This document shows, piece by piece, positions 1 through 6,059 of a DNA stretch of 6,059 bases. The stretch's first letter is position 1. Every line of letters starts with the position of its first letter. The translations under genes and the position numbers were made by a program. The stretch comes from Alphaproteobacteria bacterium (GTDB taxonomy: Bacteria > Pseudomonadota > Alphaproteobacteria > Micropepsales > Micropepsaceae). The notes beneath the pieces were generated by a model, which did not search any database, was not told the origin of the DNA, and saw only the letters and a list, made by a program, of their open reading frames with translations. Location: the NCBI GenBank assembly GCA_015654715.1, contig JAATGK010000125.1:1-6059 (forward strand), in the 5' to 3' direction.

Positions 1-19
1 CAATCCAAGTGGGAGGCGG

Positions 20-48
20 GTTATGGCCCGTCCTTGAGAAGGATTCAA
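20..48 (-). promoter_or_regulatory. Weak candidate promoter reading out of the left edge
   Basis: On the minus strand TTGAAT (48-43) and CATAAC (25-20) are 17 bases apart. The spacer contains a small perfect hairpin, TCCTT-GAG-AAGGA on the plus strand at 31-43. If real it would serve a gene to the left, outside the window. No recognisable coding sequence is seen at positions 1-145. Confidence 0.2.
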
Positions 49-73
49 GCAGCATTTCCAATGGCCGTAAACC

Positions 74-108
74 GGGCGGCGGGTAGGCCGCGCGGCGGAC
101 TGCCGCCC
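74..108 (-). terminator. GC-rich dyad after glnE, possible weak terminator
   Basis: On the minus strand GGGCGGC (108-102) pairs exactly with GCCGCCC (80-74), around a 21-base loop that itself contains the palindrome GCCGCGCGGC. The downstream tract is only GGTTTACGG, so the U-run is poor. It begins 38 bases after the glnE stop and may mark the operon's 3' end. A competing dyad (CCGCCC 103-108 with GGGCGG 130-135) is followed by TTTT on the plus strand, so the region could stop transcription from either side. Confidence 0.33.
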
Positions 109-145
109 CCCAGGTCTGCGGCCCCGGCCGGGCGGTTTTCGTTGG

Positions 146-3049
146 TTAGCCCCTGCCCTCGACCAGGCGCTCAAACGCCTGATGGGCGCGGGTCTGCCGG
201 TCGGCCAGAAGGCGTTGCAGGTCGCCGAAGTCCGCCACTCCGGCGGCGCGGGTGAGCAGAACCTTGAGGCCCGGGGTCGCGGTATCGGGATCGAGCGCCC
301 CATCGAGGGCAATCCGCAAGACTTGCATCAGGGCAAGTTGCAACTCGGCCGCGGTTTTGAGAACGCCAGCATCGGCACCGGTCAGGAACCCAGCGGCCGA
401 TAAGGCGTGCAAGGCGGCGAGCGTGCCCTGATTCAGTACTGACGGGTCGGCGGGGGCATAGCGCAGCTGCAAGGTCTGGGCGGTGAACTCGATATCCATC
501 AAGCCGCCGCGGGCATATTTAAAATCCCAGGCGCCTTTGGCCGAGATGTTCTCCACCACCTTGCGCCGCATACCGGCCGCATCGGCGGACAGCCGCGGCC
601 AGGGGATCGGCCGGCAAAGCGTTTCGCGCACCACCGCGTCGATCTTGGTGGCGAGCACCGCAGGCCCGGCAACCACGCGCGCCCGCGTCAAGGCGAGATG
701 CTCCCAGGTCCAGCTTTCGGTGGCGTGATAGCGGGTGAAGGATTCCAGACTGACTGCCGCCGGCCCTTTGTTGCCGGTGGGGCGAAGCTGCATGTCGACT
801 TCGTAAAGCTCGCCTTCCGCCGTCGCCACCGTCAGCGCGGCGATGAAGCGCTGCGCCAGCCGGGCGTAATAGTGGCTGACCGCCAGGGGCTTTTTGCCGT
901 CCGACGCGTCGACCCCGGCGGGCGCCTCGTAGACGAAGATGAGATCGAGATCGCTGCCCGCCGTCATCTCGGCGCCGCCGAGCTTGCCCATGGCGATGAC
1001 CGCAAACGCCCCGCCCGGCACCCGGCCGGCGGTCTCGGCGAGTTCCTCTTCGGTGCGGGTGATGAGCCCGTTGATGACGGTTTCGGCAATCGCGGCAAAC
1101 GCGGGGCCGGCGGCATTGGGCTTGGCCAGCCCTTCGATGACTTGCACCCCGACGCGGAAGATCTGCTCATGCGCGAAGCGGCGGGCGGTATCAAGAGCCG
1201 GCTCGTAACCCGCAACGCGATTCAAAAGATCGCGGAAGGTTTCGTCGAGTTCGCTGCGCACCGGCAAAGCCATCAGAAAGCCAGGATCGAGCAAGGCGTC
1301 GAGCGTGGCGGGCGCATGCGACAGATGCTGGGCCAGCCGCGGTGCCGAGCCCACGATCGAAGCGAGCAGATGCAGAAGTTCCGAGTGGGCGAGCAACAAC
1401 GAAAACACCTGCACGCCCGACGGCAGATTGGTGAGGAAGCGGTCGAACTGGGCAAACGCCGCGTCGGGATCGGCGGTGGCGGCAAGCGCCGCAAGCAGCG
1501 CCGGAATCAGCTTGGTGAGCAGCTCGCGCGCCCGCTCGGAGCGGGTGGCACGGATGCGGCCGTGATGCCAGCCGCGGATCGCGCCCGAGACGTGCGCCGG
1601 ATCGCGGAACCCCATGCGCTGCAGCGTTTCCAGGGTTTCGGGATCATCTTCCACACCGGTAAAGACCAGACTGCCGCCCTCGCCCGCCAGCGGCGCCGCA
1701 CGCTCGAACAGATGGGCGTAATGGCCTTGCACGGTTTGCAGACGCGCCACCAGCGCCGCGCCAAAGGATTTCACGTCGGCAAAGCCCATGAAACAGGCGG
1801 TGGCGGCGAGGTCATGCGGGTTCTTCGGAACGGTGTGGGTCTGTTCGTCGTCCATCATCTGAAGCCGGTGCTCCAGCGTGCGCAGGAAACGATAGCATTC
1901 GGTGAGTTCGCGCGCCGTCCCGTCGCTGACCGCGCCGCGCTGCCGGAGCGCCTCCATCGCGCCCAGCGTCGTCGGCACCCTGAGCGAGGGATCGCGGCCG
2001 CCGAGAATGAGCTGTTGGGTCTGCACGAAAAACTCGATTTCGCGAATGCCGCCGCGGCCGAGCTTGATGTTGTGACCGGCAACGGCGACTTCCGAATGGC
2101 CGTGATAGGCTTGAATCTGCCGCTTGATCGATTGGATGTCTTCGATCGCCGCGAAATCGAGATTGCGGCGCCAGATGAAGGGACCGATCGTCTCCTTGAG
2201 GAACTGAGCGGCGGCGCTAAGATCGCCGGCGCAAGCCCTCGCCTTGATGAAAGCGGCACGCTCCCAATTTTGGCCCATGCCTTCGTAATAACTTTCCGCC
2301 GCTTCGGTCGAGATCGCGATCTGGGTGGCGCCGGCGTCAGGGCGCAGCCGCAGATCGACGCGGAAGACATAACCATCGACGGTAATATCGGCGATCAGCT
2401 TGACGATGTGCTTGATGATGTCGACAGCGGCGCCGCGCGGGTCCTCGCGCTTCAGGAACGGAAACTTGCCGGCGTCGTAGAAGACAACGAGGTCGATGTC
2501 GCTCGAATAATTGAGTTCGAAGGCGCCGTATTTTCCCATGGCGAGAACCACCAGCCCGGTGGCGGCTTCGATGTCGGCAGCGGGCCAGCTTTCAAACGGC
2601 GTGCCATGCGCGGCGTGTTTCAAGGCGAAGCGCAAAGCGCCTTTGACGGCGGCATCGGCAAAACGGGTCAAAGACTGCGTGACGTCGCGCAGCGTGAAGG
2701 CGCCCGCGATGTCGGCCAACGCCACGACCAGAGCGACCTGCCGCTTGGCCTGGCGCAGCGCCTGCATTGCCGCAACTTCCGTGTCGGCCTCAGCAGCGGC
2801 AAGCGCGGTTTCACACGCCTCGGTCAGGAGCGCATAGGGACCTTCGGCGAACAGGCGCGGCAGCAGGGCATGTTCGCGCAACGCGAGGCGGCAAAGATAG
2901 GCGCTGTTGCCGAACGCCGATTCCAGCAGCGGCGAGGCGGCCTCATCCGGCACATAGCCCAGCTCCGCCAACTGCTCGAACGTCCGCTGCACGCGGGCGC
3001 GATCGAACGGAGCAGGCAAGGACGCGGGCGGAACGGCGAAGGTGCTCAT
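146..3049 (-). CDS. glnE: Bifunctional glutamine synthetase adenylyltransferase/adenylyl-removing enzyme GlnE
   Basis: A cytoplasmic enzyme that adenylylates and deadenylylates a tyrosine of glutamine synthetase (GlnA), under PII and glutamine control, and so tunes ammonia assimilation. At 967 residues from this start it is full length (E. coli about 946). The N-terminal nucleotidyltransferase domain, the adenylyl-removing half by homology, has MGKYGAFELNYSSDIDL with D184/D186, then FRVDLRLRP (D232) and RGGIREIEFFVQ. The C-terminal adenylyltransferase half has MGKLGGAEMTAGSDLDLI with D700/D702, then YEVDMQLRPTGNKG (D752) and ARGGLMDIEFTAQ. Both catalytic aspartate pairs are present. I chose the ATG at 3049, 28 bp after the kinase stop. 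A TTG at 3070 would add seven residues and has a nearby GAGG, but those codons include TTA and TGT, unlike the rest of the gene. The close packing implies co-transcription with the two-component genes. Confidence 0.96.
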   Translation of the reverse strand: MSTFAVPPASLPAPFDRARVQRTFEQLAELGYVPDEAASPLLESAFGNSAYLCRLALREHALLPRLFAEGPYALLTEACETALAAAEADTEVAAMQALRQAKRQVALVVALADIAGAFTLRDVTQSLTRFADAAVKGALRFALKHAAHGTPFESWPAADIEAATGLVVLAMGKYGAFELNYSSDIDLVVFYDAGKFPFLKREDPRGAAVDIIKHIVKLIADITVDGYVFRVDLRLRPDAGATQIAISTEAAESYYEGMGQNWERAAFIKARACAGDLSAAAQFLKETIGPFIWRRNLDFAAIEDIQSIKRQIQAYHGHSEVAVAGHNIKLGRGGIREIEFFVQTQQLILGGRDPSLRVPTTLGAMEALRQRGAVSDGTARELTECYRFLRTLEHRLQMMDDEQTHTVPKNPHDLAATACFMGFADVKSFGAALVARLQTVQGHYAHLFERAAPLAGEGGSLVFTGVEDDPETLETLQRMGFRDPAHVSGAIRGWHHGRIRATRSERARELLTKLIPALLAALAATADPDAAFAQFDRFLTNLPSGVQVFSLLLAHSELLHLLASIVGSAPRLAQHLSHAPATLDALLDPGFLMALPVRSELDETFRDLLNRVAGYEPALDTARRFAHEQIFRVGVQVIEGLAKPNAAGPAFAAIAETVINGLITRTEEELAETAGRVPGGAFAVIAMGKLGGAEMTAGSDLDLIFVYEAPAGVDASDGKKPLAVSHYYARLAQRFIAALTVATAEGELYEVDMQLRPTGNKGPAAVSLESFTRYHATESWTWEHLALTRARVVAGPAVLATKIDAVVRETLCRPIPWPRLSADAAGMRRKVVENISAKGAWDFKYARGGLMDIEFTAQTLQLRYAPADPSVLNQGTLAALHALSAAGFLTGADAGVLKTAAELQLALMQVLRIALDGALDPDTATPGLKVLLTRAAGVADFGDLQRLLADRQTRAHQAFERLVEGRG

Positions 3050-3077
3050 CGAAGCACAGTGTAATGCCAACCTTGCC

Positions 3078-4550
3078 TCAAGGGGAGGGTTGCCCGGCGT
3101 CTTTCACATCCGGTTTCGCGTCTGGGCGTTTGCGCATCGGGGTGCGCGGGAACGAGATCGTCGCCTTGAGACCTGGAGTATTATCGCCGCCCAACTTGCT
3201 ATCGTCCAAGCTCAGTTTGGCCTCGTGCATGCGGGCCACCGCCGCCACCAGGCTGAGCCCCAGGCCGGTGCCGGGCGAATTGCGGCTCTTCTCCAGCCGG
3301 ACGAAGCGTTCCAGCACCCGGCTGCGATCCGCCTCCGGAATGCCAGGGCCGGAATCGGCGACGCTGAGTTCGATGCCGGCCGGAGTCTCACCGGCCGCGA
3401 CCGTGATATGCCCGCCCGCCGGTGTGTATTTGATGGCGTTGTCGATCAGATTGGCGAGCGCCTGACTGACGAGGCTGCGATTGCCTTCGACCGTGAGGAC
3501 GCCTGACGGCGCCACCTCCAGCGCGATTTCCTTCTCCTCGGCGAGCGGAGCATAGAGGTCGGCGACATCGGCAACGATCATCGACAGATCGATTGGCGCC
3601 ATGGTGCCGCGCGTCATGCCGGAATCGGCCTCGGCGATGAGCAGCAGCGCATTGAAGGTGCCGATCAGCCGATCGGTTTCGGCGATCGCCGAATCGATGT
3701 CGTCGAGATGCGGATCTTCCGGGTTCAGCTTGCGCTGCATGTCTTCGAGCCGGTTGCGCAGACGGTTGAGCGGCGTGCGCAAATCATGCGCCACCGAATC
3801 CACCACCTCGCGCATGCCTTTCATCAGCCGCTCGGTTCGATCCAGCATGAGGTTGAGGGTTTCGGCGAGGGTATCGAACTCGTCGTGGCGGGAGGTCTGC
3901 GGCACCCGGCGTGAAAAATCGCCCGCCACGATCTCCGAACTGGTGCGGGTGATGGCATCGAGACGGCGCAGCAGGTTCCGGCTCATCAAGACGCCGCCGG
4001 CGATGCCGAACAGGAGCATCAGCCCGACACTCCACGGAATCGTGGTGAGGAATTTCGTGCGCGACGATTTCTGATCGGTGATGTCGCGCGCCACCAGGAG
4101 GAAATAGCCGCCTTGCAGCCAGAAGCCCTGGCCGCGCGCGGTGCGCGTGACTTCCTCGCCTTGCATGCTGCGCTGATAATCGAACTCGATCACATAACGG
4201 TTGATCGTCTGGGCCGAGGTCGGCAGTTCGACCAGATTGCCGGCCAGCACGCTGTTGGTCGGACTTTGCAGGAGATAAAGGCCGTTGCCGTGCTGGGCCA
4301 CCCGCGCCGTGATGACATCCGATAGACCGATGACGCCGACGCGCTGGTACTGCTCGCGAAGGCCGTTGACTTCGGCTTCGATCGTCTCATCGGTCTGGGC
4401 ATCGAGGGCGCGTTGCGCGTTCCACCAGGTGAAAGCGACCAGCGCCGTCGCCGACACCACGTAGAAAAAAACGAATATGAGGGTGATGCGGAAAGCCTGC
4501 GTTTGCAGGACCCGCTGCGCCCAGTGCCAAAAGCCGCTATTTCGCCGCAC
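3078..4550 (-). CDS. Membrane sensor histidine kinase with HAMP domain
   Basis: A 490-residue inner-membrane kinase, the likely partner of the upstream response regulator. A basic N-terminus is followed by TM1 (about 21-43), a periplasmic region (about 44-169), TM2 (about 172-190) and a HAMP linker (about 191-243). The H-box SVAHDLRTPL places the phospho-accepting histidine at H255. The ATPase domain shows the N-box LIDNAIKYTP (N371), G1 box DSGPGIP (399-405) and G2 box GTGLGL (427-432), so it looks catalytically complete. The tail after about 470 is Pro/Lys-rich and probably disordered. The start is the GTG at 4550-4548: an in-frame TGA lies two codons upstream, so no longer form is possible. 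No Shine-Dalgarno is evident, and the start lies within the regulator gene, which fits translational coupling. I do not recognise the periplasmic domain, so the signal is unknown. Confidence 0.94.
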   Translation of the reverse strand: MRRNSGFWHWAQRVLQTQAFRITLIFVFFYVVSATALVAFTWWNAQRALDAQTDETIEAEVNGLREQYQRVGVIGLSDVITARVAQHGNGLYLLQSPTNSVLAGNLVELPTSAQTINRYVIEFDYQRSMQGEEVTRTARGQGFWLQGGYFLLVARDITDQKSSRTKFLTTIPWSVGLMLLFGIAGGVLMSRNLLRRLDAITRTSSEIVAGDFSRRVPQTSRHDEFDTLAETLNLMLDRTERLMKGMREVVDSVAHDLRTPLNRLRNRLEDMQRKLNPEDPHLDDIDSAIAETDRLIGTFNALLLIAEADSGMTRGTMAPIDLSMIVADVADLYAPLAEEKEIALEVAPSGVLTVEGNRSLVSQALANLIDNAIKYTPAGGHITVAAGETPAGIELSVADSGPGIPEADRSRVLERFVRLEKSRNSPGTGLGLSLVAAVARMHEAKLSLDDSKLGGDNTPGLKATISFPRTPMRKRPDAKPDVKDAGQPSP

Positions 4551-5214
4551 GGATCATGTAGCCCGCGCCGCGGACCGTATGCAGCAGCGCCGTCTGGAAG
4601 CCCTTGTCGATCTTGGCCCTGAGACGGGAGATGTGCACATCGATCACGTTGGTCTGCGGATCGAAGTGGTATTCCCACACGCTTTCGAGAAGCATGGTGC
4701 GGGTCACCACCTGACCGGCATGCCGCATGAGATATTCGAGCAGGCGGAATTCACGCGGCTGCAAATCGATCGCCTGGGTCTCGCGCGTCGCGGTGCGGGT
4801 GAGAAGATCGAGCTCGAGATCGCCGACCGCAAGCTTGGTCTTCACCGCCGCCGGGGCCCGCCGCCGCATCAAGGCATCGATGCGTGCGAGCAGTTCGACG
4901 AAGGCATAGGGCTTGGTGAGATAATCGTCGCCGCCCGCCTTGAGGCCTTTGACGCGATCGTCTACTTCCGACAGCGCACTCAGAAACAGCACCGGCATGG
5001 TATTGCCGTGCTCGCGCATCTCGGCAACCACATTCAAACCGTCCATCTTCGGCAGCATCCTGTCGATGATCGCGCAATCATAGGGACGGGAAAGTGCCAG
5101 TGTCAGGCCGGTGTCGCCATCGGCGGCATCATCGACCACATGACCGGCTTCCTTCAGCCCATTCACCAGATAGCGTTGCGCCTCAAGATCGTCTTCCACG
5201 ACGAGGATGCGCAT
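4537..5214 (-). CDS. OmpR/PhoB-family two-component response regulator
   Basis: A 225-residue cytoplasmic DNA-binding regulator with the usual length and domain order. The receiver domain (about 1-118) has the acidic pair D8/D9, the phosphoacceptor D51 (CAIIDRMLPKMDG), the switch Ser79 and K101 in LTKPY, so all phosphorylation residues are present. The winged-helix domain (about 127-223) carries LQPREFRLLEYLMRH and the recognition-helix region NVIDVHISRLRAKID, ending in RGAGYMI. The ATG is preceded by GGAGG at 6 bases. The 3' end overlaps the kinase gene by 14 bp, so kinase and regulator are expected to be cognate partners. Known family behaviour: phosphorylation drives receiver dimerisation and binding to promoter repeats; the targets cannot be read from this window. 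The position after a degP-like gene suggests an envelope-related signal, which is inference. I recall a similar pair before glnE in rhizobia but assign no symbol. Confidence 0.95.
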   Translation of the reverse strand: MRILVVEDDLEAQRYLVNGLKEAGHVVDDAADGDTGLTLALSRPYDCAIIDRMLPKMDGLNVVAEMREHGNTMPVLFLSALSEVDDRVKGLKAGGDDYLTKPYAFVELLARIDALMRRRAPAAVKTKLAVGDLELDLLTRTATRETQAIDLQPREFRLLEYLMRHAGQVVTRTMLLESVWEYHFDPQTNVIDVHISRLRAKIDKGFQTALLHTVRGAGYMIRAAK

Positions 5215-5220
5215 GCCCAG

Positions 5221-5225
5221 CCTCC
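5221..5225 (-). promoter_or_regulatory. Shine-Dalgarno site of the response regulator gene
   Basis: GGAGG on the minus strand sits 6 bases before the ATG at 5214-5212. It is the clearest ribosome binding site in the window and fixes the start of the response regulator. Confidence 0.8.
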
Positions 5226-5230
5226 ACTTA

Positions 5231-5272
5231 TTGAACCAGCTTGTCGCGCTTTTGATCCGAAAACCGGTTCAA
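5231..5272. repeat. Inverted repeat TTGAACC / GGTTCAA upstream of the response regulator
   Basis: TTGAACC at 5231-5237 is the exact reverse complement of GGTTCAA at 5266-5272, 28 bp apart. The right arm lies within the core of the palindromic repeat, so the two pairings would compete in RNA. It could also be a dyad of protein-binding half sites upstream of a regulator gene, but nothing in the sequence proves a binding role. Confidence 0.35.
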
Positions 5273-5287
5273 CTTTTCGGGAAGCGC
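5246..5287. repeat. Palindromic intergenic repeat, resembling a dispersed Hyphomicrobiales element
   Basis: The element is a 42-bp imperfect inverted repeat. Outer arms are GCGCTT (5246-5251) and AAGCGC (5282-5287), inner arms CCGAAAA (5257-5263) and TTTTCGG (5274-5280), with a central palindrome AACCGGTT (5262-5269). The core GATCCGAAAACCGGTT followed by ACTTTTCGGGA closely resembles, from memory, a short repeat found many times between genes of Bradyrhizobium, Mesorhizobium and relatives. Copy number cannot be checked in this window, which holds one copy. It lies 32 bp upstream of the response regulator start and would fold into a hairpin in that leader RNA. Confidence 0.6.
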
Positions 5288-5316
5288 TTTTATTGGATCT
5301 GCGCCGGCAGCAGCAA
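5288..5316 (-). promoter_or_regulatory. Weak candidate sigma-70-type promoter for the two-component/glnE operon
   Basis: On the minus strand TTGCTG (5316-5311) and ATAAAA (5293-5288) are separated by 17 bases, the usual spacing. Match to consensus is partial, especially at -10. If used, transcription would start near 5281, at the edge of the palindromic repeat, giving a leader of roughly 65 bases that contains it. This is inference from pattern only. Confidence 0.22.
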
Positions 5317-5353
5317 CGGGGGATAGGGGGCCGCCGCCACCGGCGAGAGGACC

Positions 5354-5382
5354 GGACTTCACCCCTCATCGGGATGAAGCCC
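5354..5382 (-). terminator. Strong RNA hairpin just after the protease stop codon (possible terminator or mRNA-stabilising 3' end)
   Basis: Read on the minus strand, arms GGGCTTCATCCC and GGGGTGAAGTCC flank the loop GATGA. All 12 positions pair, ten Watson-Crick and two G-U, starting 11 bases after the TAA of the protease gene. On the plus strand the two wobble positions become A-C mismatches, so the structure is better in the leftward transcript, the direction of the genes. No U-tract follows (GGTCCTCTCG), so it is not a textbook intrinsic terminator. It could protect or process the 3' end of the protease mRNA, or attenuate read-through into the response regulator gene. Confidence 0.5.
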
Positions 5383-5393
5383 GTCAGGAGAAC

Positions 5394-6059
5394 TTACGTC
5401 CGATCGATCGGCACCGCCACGAAATGGGCGGTCCCTTCCGTGGACACCAGAAGAAGCACAGTTTTCACGCCCGCCGAACGCGCCGCGGCAACGCTTTTTT
5501 CGATGTCTTGCGGTGTATGCACGGCCTTGTTGCGCACCAAGACGACAACGTCGCCCGGCTGCAAGCCTTGTTCGGCGGCGTTGGACTCAGGGTCCACCTG
5601 GGTGACGAGAACGCCCTGGACGCTTTCACCGAGATTATAAGCGCGACGTACGTCCGGCGTCAGAGCGGTGAGACCGAGTCCCATCGCCTTGCCGGTCGGT
5701 GCAACACCGGGCACCGCGCCGCCCTGAGGATCGAAATTGGACGCAACCTGCGCGTCCTTCTTGGCGCCGATGGTGACGTTGAGCGCCTGGCGCTGGCCAT
5801 CGCGCAGAACGGAGAACGACGCCGACGTTCCGGCTTGTAGAGATGCCACGCGACGCGTCACATCGTGCGCATCGTTGACGTCCTTGCCGTTGATGGCGAC
5901 GATCAAATCGCCCTGACGGATACCGGCACGGGCCGCCGGGCTATCGGGCACGACCGAGGCCACCAGCGCACCCTTAGGGTCTTGTATGCCAAGCGAAGCG
6001 GCGAGCTCCGGCGTCACCGGCTGAATCTGCACGCCGAGCCAGCCGCGCGCGACGCGGCC
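5394..6059 (-). CDS. degP: Do/DegP-family periplasmic serine endopeptidase, C-terminal part (two PDZ domains), cut by window edge
   Basis: The reading frame is open to the right edge and ends with TAA at 5396-5394, so 221 residues of the C-terminus are visible. The first visible residues (GRVARGWLGVQIQPV) are the typical junction between the trypsin-like protease domain and PDZ1 of HtrA/DegP proteins, with the RGWLGV carboxylate-binding loop. PDZ1 covers about visible residues 5-100 (GALV...SPA.RAGIRQGDLIVAING), and after a Gly/Pro/Ala-rich linker PDZ2 covers about 125-219 (GVLVTQVDP...GLQPGDVVVLV). Family knowledge: these periplasmic protease/chaperones degrade misfolded envelope proteins, with the PDZ domains binding substrate C-termini and mediating oligomer assembly. 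The His-Asp-Ser triad and signal peptide lie outside the window, so activity cannot be judged here. The GTG at 6032 is an internal valine codon, not a start. The symbol is a family-level assignment; alphaproteobacteria usually carry several Do paralogues. Confidence 0.9.
   Translation of the reverse strand, partial: GRVARGWLGVQIQPVTPELAASLGIQDPKGALVASVVPDSPAARAGIRQGDLIVAINGKDVNDAHDVTRRVASLQAGTSASFSVLRDGQRQALNVTIGAKKDAQVASNFDPQGGAVPGVAPTGKAMGLGLTALTPDVRRAYNLGESVQGVLVTQVDPESNAAEQGLQPGDVVVLVRNKAVHTPQDIEKSVAAARSAGVKTVLLLVSTEGTAHFVAVPIDRT

Noticed and set aside
1..145. Possible start or end of a neighbouring gene at the left edge
   Set aside because: Short open stretches exist on both strands, for example from a minus-strand ATG near position 53, but none has a convincing ribosome binding site or recognisable sequence.
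34..255. Small plus-strand frame starting in the region after glnE
   Set aside because: It begins at a TTG with no ribosome binding site, is low-complexity Arg/Pro/Gly-rich, and half of it is antisense to the glnE 3' end.
698..3064. 788-codon open reading frame on the plus strand, opposite glnE
   Set aside because: Its codons are exactly in register with glnE, so it stops only where glnE uses TTA, CTA or TCA, which GC-rich genes avoid. It has no recognisable domains, is Arg/Gly-rich as expected of a reverse reading, and glnE itself is beyond doubt.
2767..3506. Plus-strand frames crossing the kinase/glnE junction
   Set aside because: They overlap two confidently identified genes on the other strand, have no recognisable motifs and match the shadow-frame pattern of GC-rich DNA.
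4477..5640. 387-codon plus-strand frame running across the regulator gene, the intergenic region and the protease end
   Set aside because: It is in register with the regulator gene, runs antisense to well-supported genes, and shows no domain or ribosome binding site. Its openness reflects base composition.
5394..6032. Protease fragment as a complete 212-residue PDZ-only protein starting at GTG 6032
   Set aside because: The frame continues upstream to the window edge with GRVARGWLG, the conserved protease-PDZ1 junction, so the GTG is an internal valine codon.
1..6059. CRISPR arrays, insertion sequences, tRNA or rRNA genes, phage or toxin-antitoxin genes
   Set aside because: No regularly spaced repeats, terminal inverted repeats, cloverleaf-like segments or mobile-element proteins were seen; nearly all of the window is taken up by four housekeeping or signalling genes.

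Overview
The window is GC-rich alphaproteobacterial DNA, most likely from the order Hyphomicrobiales (Rhizobiales). The basis is the gene content and order, the high third-position GC, and an intergenic palindromic element that resembles, from memory, the dispersed repeat with a CCGAAAA...ACCGGTT...TTTTCGG core common in that order. All four recognised genes lie on the minus strand and read right to left.

Layout in direction of transcription: (1) the C-terminal part of a Do/DegP-type periplasmic serine protease, two PDZ domains, whose catalytic domain lies beyond the right edge (6059-5394). (2) A 179-bp intergenic region with a strong 12-bp hairpin just after the protease stop, a weak candidate promoter, the palindromic repeat and a good ribosome binding site. 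(3) An OmpR-type response regulator (5214-4537). (4) An overlapping HAMP sensor histidine kinase (4550-3078). (5) glnE, the bifunctional glutamine synthetase adenylyltransferase/adenylyl-removing enzyme (3049-146). (6) A 145-bp GC-rich stretch after glnE with overlapping dyads and a weak outward promoter candidate.

The regulator, kinase and glnE look like one tightly packed operon. The kinase GTG start lies inside the end of the regulator gene (14-bp overlap), and glnE begins within 7 or 28 bp of the kinase stop. The protease is probably a separate or partly separate transcript in the same direction. A protease/regulator/kinase/glnE order matches what I recall from rhizobia, where a degP-like gene precedes a two-component pair and glnE, so this is ordinary conserved chromosomal DNA rather than an accessory island.

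I see no mobile element, CRISPR array, tRNA, rRNA or obviously new system. The points that deserve a second look are the intergenic elements, the unassigned sensor domain of the kinase, the glnE start site, and the linkage of a membrane two-component system to nitrogen-enzyme control.
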